NCBI GenBank assembly: GCA_934565425.1
Contig: CAKTHW010000017.1
Coordinates: forward strand, 1 to 24,770
Reading direction: 5' to 3'
Length of the DNA: 24,770 bases
Source: an uncultured Oscillospiraceae bacterium
Lineage (GTDB): Bacteria; Bacillota; Clostridia; Oscillospirales; Oscillospiraceae
Of the stretch, positions 21,758 through 24,770 are shown piece after piece. The position numbers and the translations under genes were made by a program. Within the stretch, counting starts at the first letter, position 1, and each line of letters begins with the position of its first letter. A model generated the notes under the pieces. It was not told where the DNA came from, did not search any database, and saw nothing but the letters and a program-made list of their open reading frames with translations.

Positions 21758-22885
21758 ATGAAAATCCTGTTTACCTGCGGCGGCACCGCCGGACACATCA
21801 ACCCAGCTGTGGCGCTGGCCGGTATGTTCCGGGAGCGGAACCACGCTGACATCCTCTTTGTCGGCGCAGACGGCGGCATGGAACGGCAGCTGGTGCCCAG
21901 AGAGGGCTATCCCATCCGCACCGTCACCATCACCAGCTTCCTGCGGAAGCTCAACGGGGCGGGCATCAAGCATAACATCAAGACCCTGCGCAACCTGAGC
22001 CGCTCCAAGCGGCAGGCCAAGGACATTTTGGATCAGTTCCAGCCCGACCTGGTGGTGGGCACCGGCGGCTACGCCTCCTTCCCCGTGGTGCGGGAGGCGG
22101 CACGGCGGAGCATCCCCACCGCTGTCCATGAGTCCAACGCCGAGCCTGGCCTGACCACCAAGATGCTGTCCAAATACGTGGACATCGTCATGGTGGGCTT
22201 TGAGGAGAGCCGGAAGCACTATCCCCACCCGGAACGGGTGGTGGTCACCGGCACCCCCGTCCGCGGCGACTTCTTCCTCCAGACCAAAGCGGAAGCCCGT
22301 CAGAAGATGGGGTTCACCGACGACAAGCCAGTGGTGGTCACCAGCTGGGGTTCCCTGGGCGCGCTGGTCATGAACCAGCACATGGTGGATTTCGTGGCGC
22401 GGGAGTGCCGGGAGGGACAACCCTTCCATCACATCTACGGTGTGGGGCAGCGCTATCACAGCCGGGTGCTGGAGGCGCTGAAAGAGAAGGGCATCGACCT
22501 GGCGGATTACCCGGACGTGGACGTGCGGGAGTACATCTATGATATGCCCGTGGTCATGGACGGGGCGGACGTGATGCTCAGCCGAGCAGGTGCTTCCACC
22601 ATCTCCGAGATCACCGCCATCGCCTGCCCCAGCATCCTGGTGCCGTCCCCCAACGTGACGGCCAACCATCAGGAGAAGAACGCCCGCGTCCTCTCTGACC
22701 GTGGGGCGGCGGTGCTCATGCTGGAACCAGACTGCACCGGCGACAAGCTCTATGAGCAGGTGCAGGCGATGCTGGCCGACCGGGCTGGCAGGGCTAAGAT
22801 GAGCCAGGAGCTGCGAGCCATGGCCCATGTGGATGCCAATGAGCGCATCTATGAGACCCTCTGTGGTCTGATGAAAAAAGCGTAA
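21758..22885 (+). CDS. murG: UDP-GlcNAc–lipid I N-acetylglucosaminyltransferase MurG
   Basis: A 375-aa peripheral membrane GT-B glycosyltransferase that adds GlcNAc to lipid I, making lipid II. Motifs: GGTAGHI (8–14), GTGGYASFPV (101–110), HESNAEPG (124–131), the second glycine loop SWGSLGA (196–202), SRAGASTISE (275–284) with the UDP-ribose-binding glutamate E284, and PSPNVTANHQEKNA (297–309). Length is normal. GAGGTG (21745–21750) lies 7 bases before ATG. It follows ftsW after 42 bases in the same operon. Confidence 0.97.
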   Translation: MKILFTCGGTAGHINPAVALAGMFRERNHADILFVGADGGMERQLVPREGYPIRTVTITSFLRKLNGAGIKHNIKTLRNLSRSKRQAKDILDQFQPDLVVGTGGYASFPVVREAARRSIPTAVHESNAEPGLTTKMLSKYVDIVMVGFEESRKHYPHPERVVVTGTPVRGDFFLQTKAEARQKMGFTDDKPVVVTSWGSLGALVMNQHMVDFVARECREGQPFHHIYGVGQRYHSRVLEALKEKGIDLADYPDVDVREYIYDMPVVMDGADVMLSRAGASTISEITAIACPSILVPSPNVTANHQEKNARVLSDRGAAVLMLEPDCTGDKLYEQVQAMLADRAGRAKMSQELRAMAHVDANERIYETLCGLMKKA

Positions 22886-22954
22886 CTTTCACACAACGTC
22901 CCCTTCCTTCGCATAAGATGGCCTGTGAATCCAGACGAAGCGGAGGAATGGAAC

Positions 22955-24208
22955 GTGAGTGCTTATCTCATTCAAGGCGGCACCCCTCTTTCCGGAGAAG
23001 TGGCCGTCCAGGGCGCGAAGAACAGCGTCCTCCCCATTCTGGCGGCCACCATCCTGACCGGTGCCGTCAGTGTCCTACATAACTGCCCCCAACTGACCGA
23101 TGTAGACGCTTCCGTGGCCATCCTGCGCCACCTGGGCTGCGTGGTCGAGCAGGATGGGGAGACCATCACGGTGGATTCCAGCACCATGCACCGCTGGGAC
23201 ATACCCGACCAGCTCATGCGGGAGATGCGCTCTTCCGTGGTGTTCCTGGGGGCTATCCTGGGCCGGATGGGGCAGGCGGAACTGTCCATGCCCGGTGGCT
23301 GTGAGCTGGGCCCCAGACCCATCGACCTGCACCTGGCGGCACTGACCGCCATGGGCGGACAGGTGGAGTGTCAGGGCGGCAATCTTCACTGCCGGTGCCA
23401 CCACCTTCAGGGACGGGAGATCGTCCTGTCCATCCCCAGCGTAGGGGCCACGGAGAACGCCATGCTGGCGGCCTGCTGTGCCGACGGGGTGACGGTGATC
23501 TCCAACGCCGCCCGTGAGCCGGAGATCGTGGACTTAGAGGCGTTCCTGCGCAGTGCCGGAGCGGACGTCTCCGGGGCAGGCAGCTCCACCGTGGTCATCC
23601 GAGGGAAGCGTCCCTTACACGACACAGAACACACCATCATCGCCGACCGCATCGTGGCGGCCACCTACCTGTCTGCCGTGGCGGCAGCCGGTGGGGAAGT
23701 GACCTTGACCGGGGTAGACCGGCGGGCGCTGCTGCCGGTGCTGGAGGTGTACCGGATGGCGGGGTGCGAGGTGCATACCCGGCCGGACAGCATCACCATG
23801 ACCTGTCCGAGACGGCTGAAGGCTGTCCGTCCTGTGCGCACGGCGCCCTATCCCGGCTTTCCCACCGACGCCCAACCGCCGGTGCTGGCGGCCTTGTGCC
23901 GGGCTCAGGGGACCAGTGTGTTCGTAGAGACCATTTTTGAAAATCGCTTCCGTCACTGCGGTGAGCTGCTGCGGATGGGAGCGGATGTGCGGGTGGAAGG
24001 CCGGGTGGCAGTGGTCACCGGGGTCTCCCAGCTGAAAGGAGCGCCCGTCCATGCCCCGGACCTGCGGGGAGGCGCCGCCTTGGTGGTGGCCGCCCTGGGA
24101 GCGGAAGGGGAGAGCGTGGTCACCGGTCTGCGTCATATGGATCGGGGTTACGCCGATTTGGCCGGGGATCTGACCTGTTTGGGGGCTCATTTGCAACGGA
24201 TCCCGTAA
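22955..24208 (+). CDS. murA: UDP-N-acetylglucosamine 1-carboxyvinyltransferase MurA
   Basis: A 417-aa enolpyruvyl transferase that catalyses the first committed step of peptidoglycan synthesis, and the target of fosfomycin. Key residues: K22/N23 in VQGAKNSVLP, the catalytic cysteine C116 in SMPGGCELG (so fosfomycin sensitivity at this site is expected), R121, D305 in GFPTDAQPP, and R397 in HMDRGYADL. The start is GTG at 22955: GGAGG (22942–22946) lies 8 bases upstream and the product aligns with the family N-terminus; an earlier in-frame GTG at 22925 has no ribosome binding site. It occupies the slot where B. subtilis has murB. Confidence 0.95.
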   Translation: MSAYLIQGGTPLSGEVAVQGAKNSVLPILAATILTGAVSVLHNCPQLTDVDASVAILRHLGCVVEQDGETITVDSSTMHRWDIPDQLMREMRSSVVFLGAILGRMGQAELSMPGGCELGPRPIDLHLAALTAMGGQVECQGGNLHCRCHHLQGREIVLSIPSVGATENAMLAACCADGVTVISNAAREPEIVDLEAFLRSAGADVSGAGSSTVVIRGKRPLHDTEHTIIADRIVAATYLSAVAAAGGEVTLTGVDRRALLPVLEVYRMAGCEVHTRPDSITMTCPRRLKAVRPVRTAPYPGFPTDAQPPVLAALCRAQGTSVFVETIFENRFRHCGELLRMGADVRVEGRVAVVTGVSQLKGAPVHAPDLRGGAALVVAALGAEGESVVTGLRHMDRGYADLAGDLTCLGAHLQRIP

Positions 24209-24237
24209 AAACCATAGAAACAGATAGGAGGGATAGG

Positions 24238-24770
24238 ATGGCAAGACCACGCAAGCGCAGAAGGCGGCGCGGCCGAGGCGGCGGACGCTTTCTGAGCCTG
24301 TATTTGGTGCTGGCAGTGGTGGTGATCGCCGTGGTGATCGTCTCCGGCTGTATTGTCTTCTTCAAAGTGAACCAGTTCGAAGTGGAGGGCAACCAACGGT
24401 ACTCCACGGAAGAGATCGCCAAAGCGTCCGGGGTGAGCAAGGGGGATAACCTGTTCTTGGTGAACAAGACAGAGACCGCCCGGAAGCTGCTGGATGAGCT
24501 GGCCTATGTGCGCTCGGTGAACATCAAGCGCAAACTGCCTGACACCCTGGTGATCACGGTGGCCGAGACGGACGCTGCCGCCGCCATCCAATCCGGAAAG
24601 GAATGGTGGCTGGTCAACGAGGAAGGGAAGGTGCTGGACACCACCAAAAAACCCAAGGAATTTATCCAGGTGACCGGACTGGAGCTGGTGTCCCCAGAGG
24701 TGGGACAGAGCATGTCGGTGAAGAGCGAGGCGGAGTCCATGCGGGACAGTCTCCTCCGGCTGCTCAAGGC
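24238..24770 (+). CDS. divIB: Cell division protein FtsQ/DivIB, N-terminal part (runs off the window)
   Basis: The frame begins with ATG at 24238 and is open to the last base, about 177 codons. The product has a very basic cytoplasmic start (MARPRKRRRRRGRGGGR), one transmembrane segment at about 18–42, then a POTRA domain (about 43–110: FKVNQFEVEGNQRYSTEEI, GDNLFLVNK, RKLPDTLVITVAE) and the beginning of the beta domain (WWLVNEEGKVLD at 123–134). This is the DivIB/FtsQ layout; it forms a complex with FtsL and DivIC at the division site. AGGAGG (24226–24231) lies 6 bases before ATG, 29 bases after murA. The C-terminus is beyond the window. Confidence 0.92.
   Translation, partial: MARPRKRRRRRGRGGGRFLSLYLVLAVVVIAVVIVSGCIVFFKVNQFEVEGNQRYSTEEIAKASGVSKGDNLFLVNKTETARKLLDELAYVRSVNIKRKLPDTLVITVAETDAAAAIQSGKEWWLVNEEGKVLDTTKKPKEFIQVTGLELVSPEVGQSMSVKSEAESMRDSLLRLLK

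Noticed and set aside
22888..22919. Possible promoter before murA (TTCACA … TAAGAT, or a sigma-E-like CATAAGAT)
   Set aside because: Spacing is 20 bases for the sigma-A reading and there is no sigma-E −35 match; murA is more simply read from the operon.
1..24770. CRISPR array, tRNA, rRNA, transposase, phage genes
   Set aside because: No regularly spaced repeats, cloverleaf sequences, rRNA segments or mobile-element protein motifs were seen on either strand.

Overview
This window is chromosomal DNA of a GC-rich, endospore-forming member of the Clostridia. The evidence for that is a spoIIGA–sigE pair, a Gram-positive style division and cell-wall (dcw) cluster with an mraZ head and a PASTA-domain PBP, a DUF951 protein, and strong AGGAGG-type ribosome binding sites throughout. 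Gene content and composition fit the Oscillospiraceae/Ruminococcaceae (Flavonifractor/Intestinimonas-like); that placement is inference, since no search was run.

Layout. (1) 1–5840, housekeeping: nth (endonuclease III, minus); a small locus that looks like a type I toxin–antitoxin pair (about 858–1058); rarA; an orphan S1-domain protein that overlaps the 3' end of rarA convergently; then a short operon of DUF951 gene, hisC and a radical-SAM gene, closed by a strong terminator. (2) 5841–9436, accessory/transport: a structured intergenic stretch with several inverted repeats, a DMT (EamA) exporter divergent from a LysR regulator with overlapping promoters, and a MATE exporter behind a perfect consensus sigma-A promoter. 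(3) 9437–11159, sporulation: spoIIGA and sigE, preceded by tandem Spo0A-box-like sequences. (4) 11160–13565: a RarD-type exporter, a tautomerase, and on the minus strand a two-gene unit of a DUF4190-like membrane protein and an Lgt-like protein. (5) 13566–24770, dcw cluster: mraZ, rsmH, ftsL-like gene, PASTA PBP, a divergent Mur-ligase-like gene, mraY, ftsW, murG, murA and the start of ftsQ/divIB, which runs off the end of the window.

How the genes work together. The dcw genes form one co-directional transcription unit from a promoter whose start region carries three 10-bp direct repeats typical of MraZ autoregulation. MurA makes the first committed precursor, MraY and MurG make lipid I and lipid II, FtsW polymerises it and the PBP cross-links it, with FtsL and DivIB assembling the division machinery. 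The spoIIGA–sigE pair makes and activates the mother-cell sigma factor.

Most notable points: the gene in the murE slot lacks the UDP-substrate N-terminal domain and has changed residues in nearly every Mur-ligase signature; the Lgt-like protein has replaced several residues essential in E. coli Lgt; and a convergent antisense RNA/small hydrophobic peptide locus sits between nth and rarA. No CRISPR array, tRNA, rRNA, transposase or prophage gene was seen.
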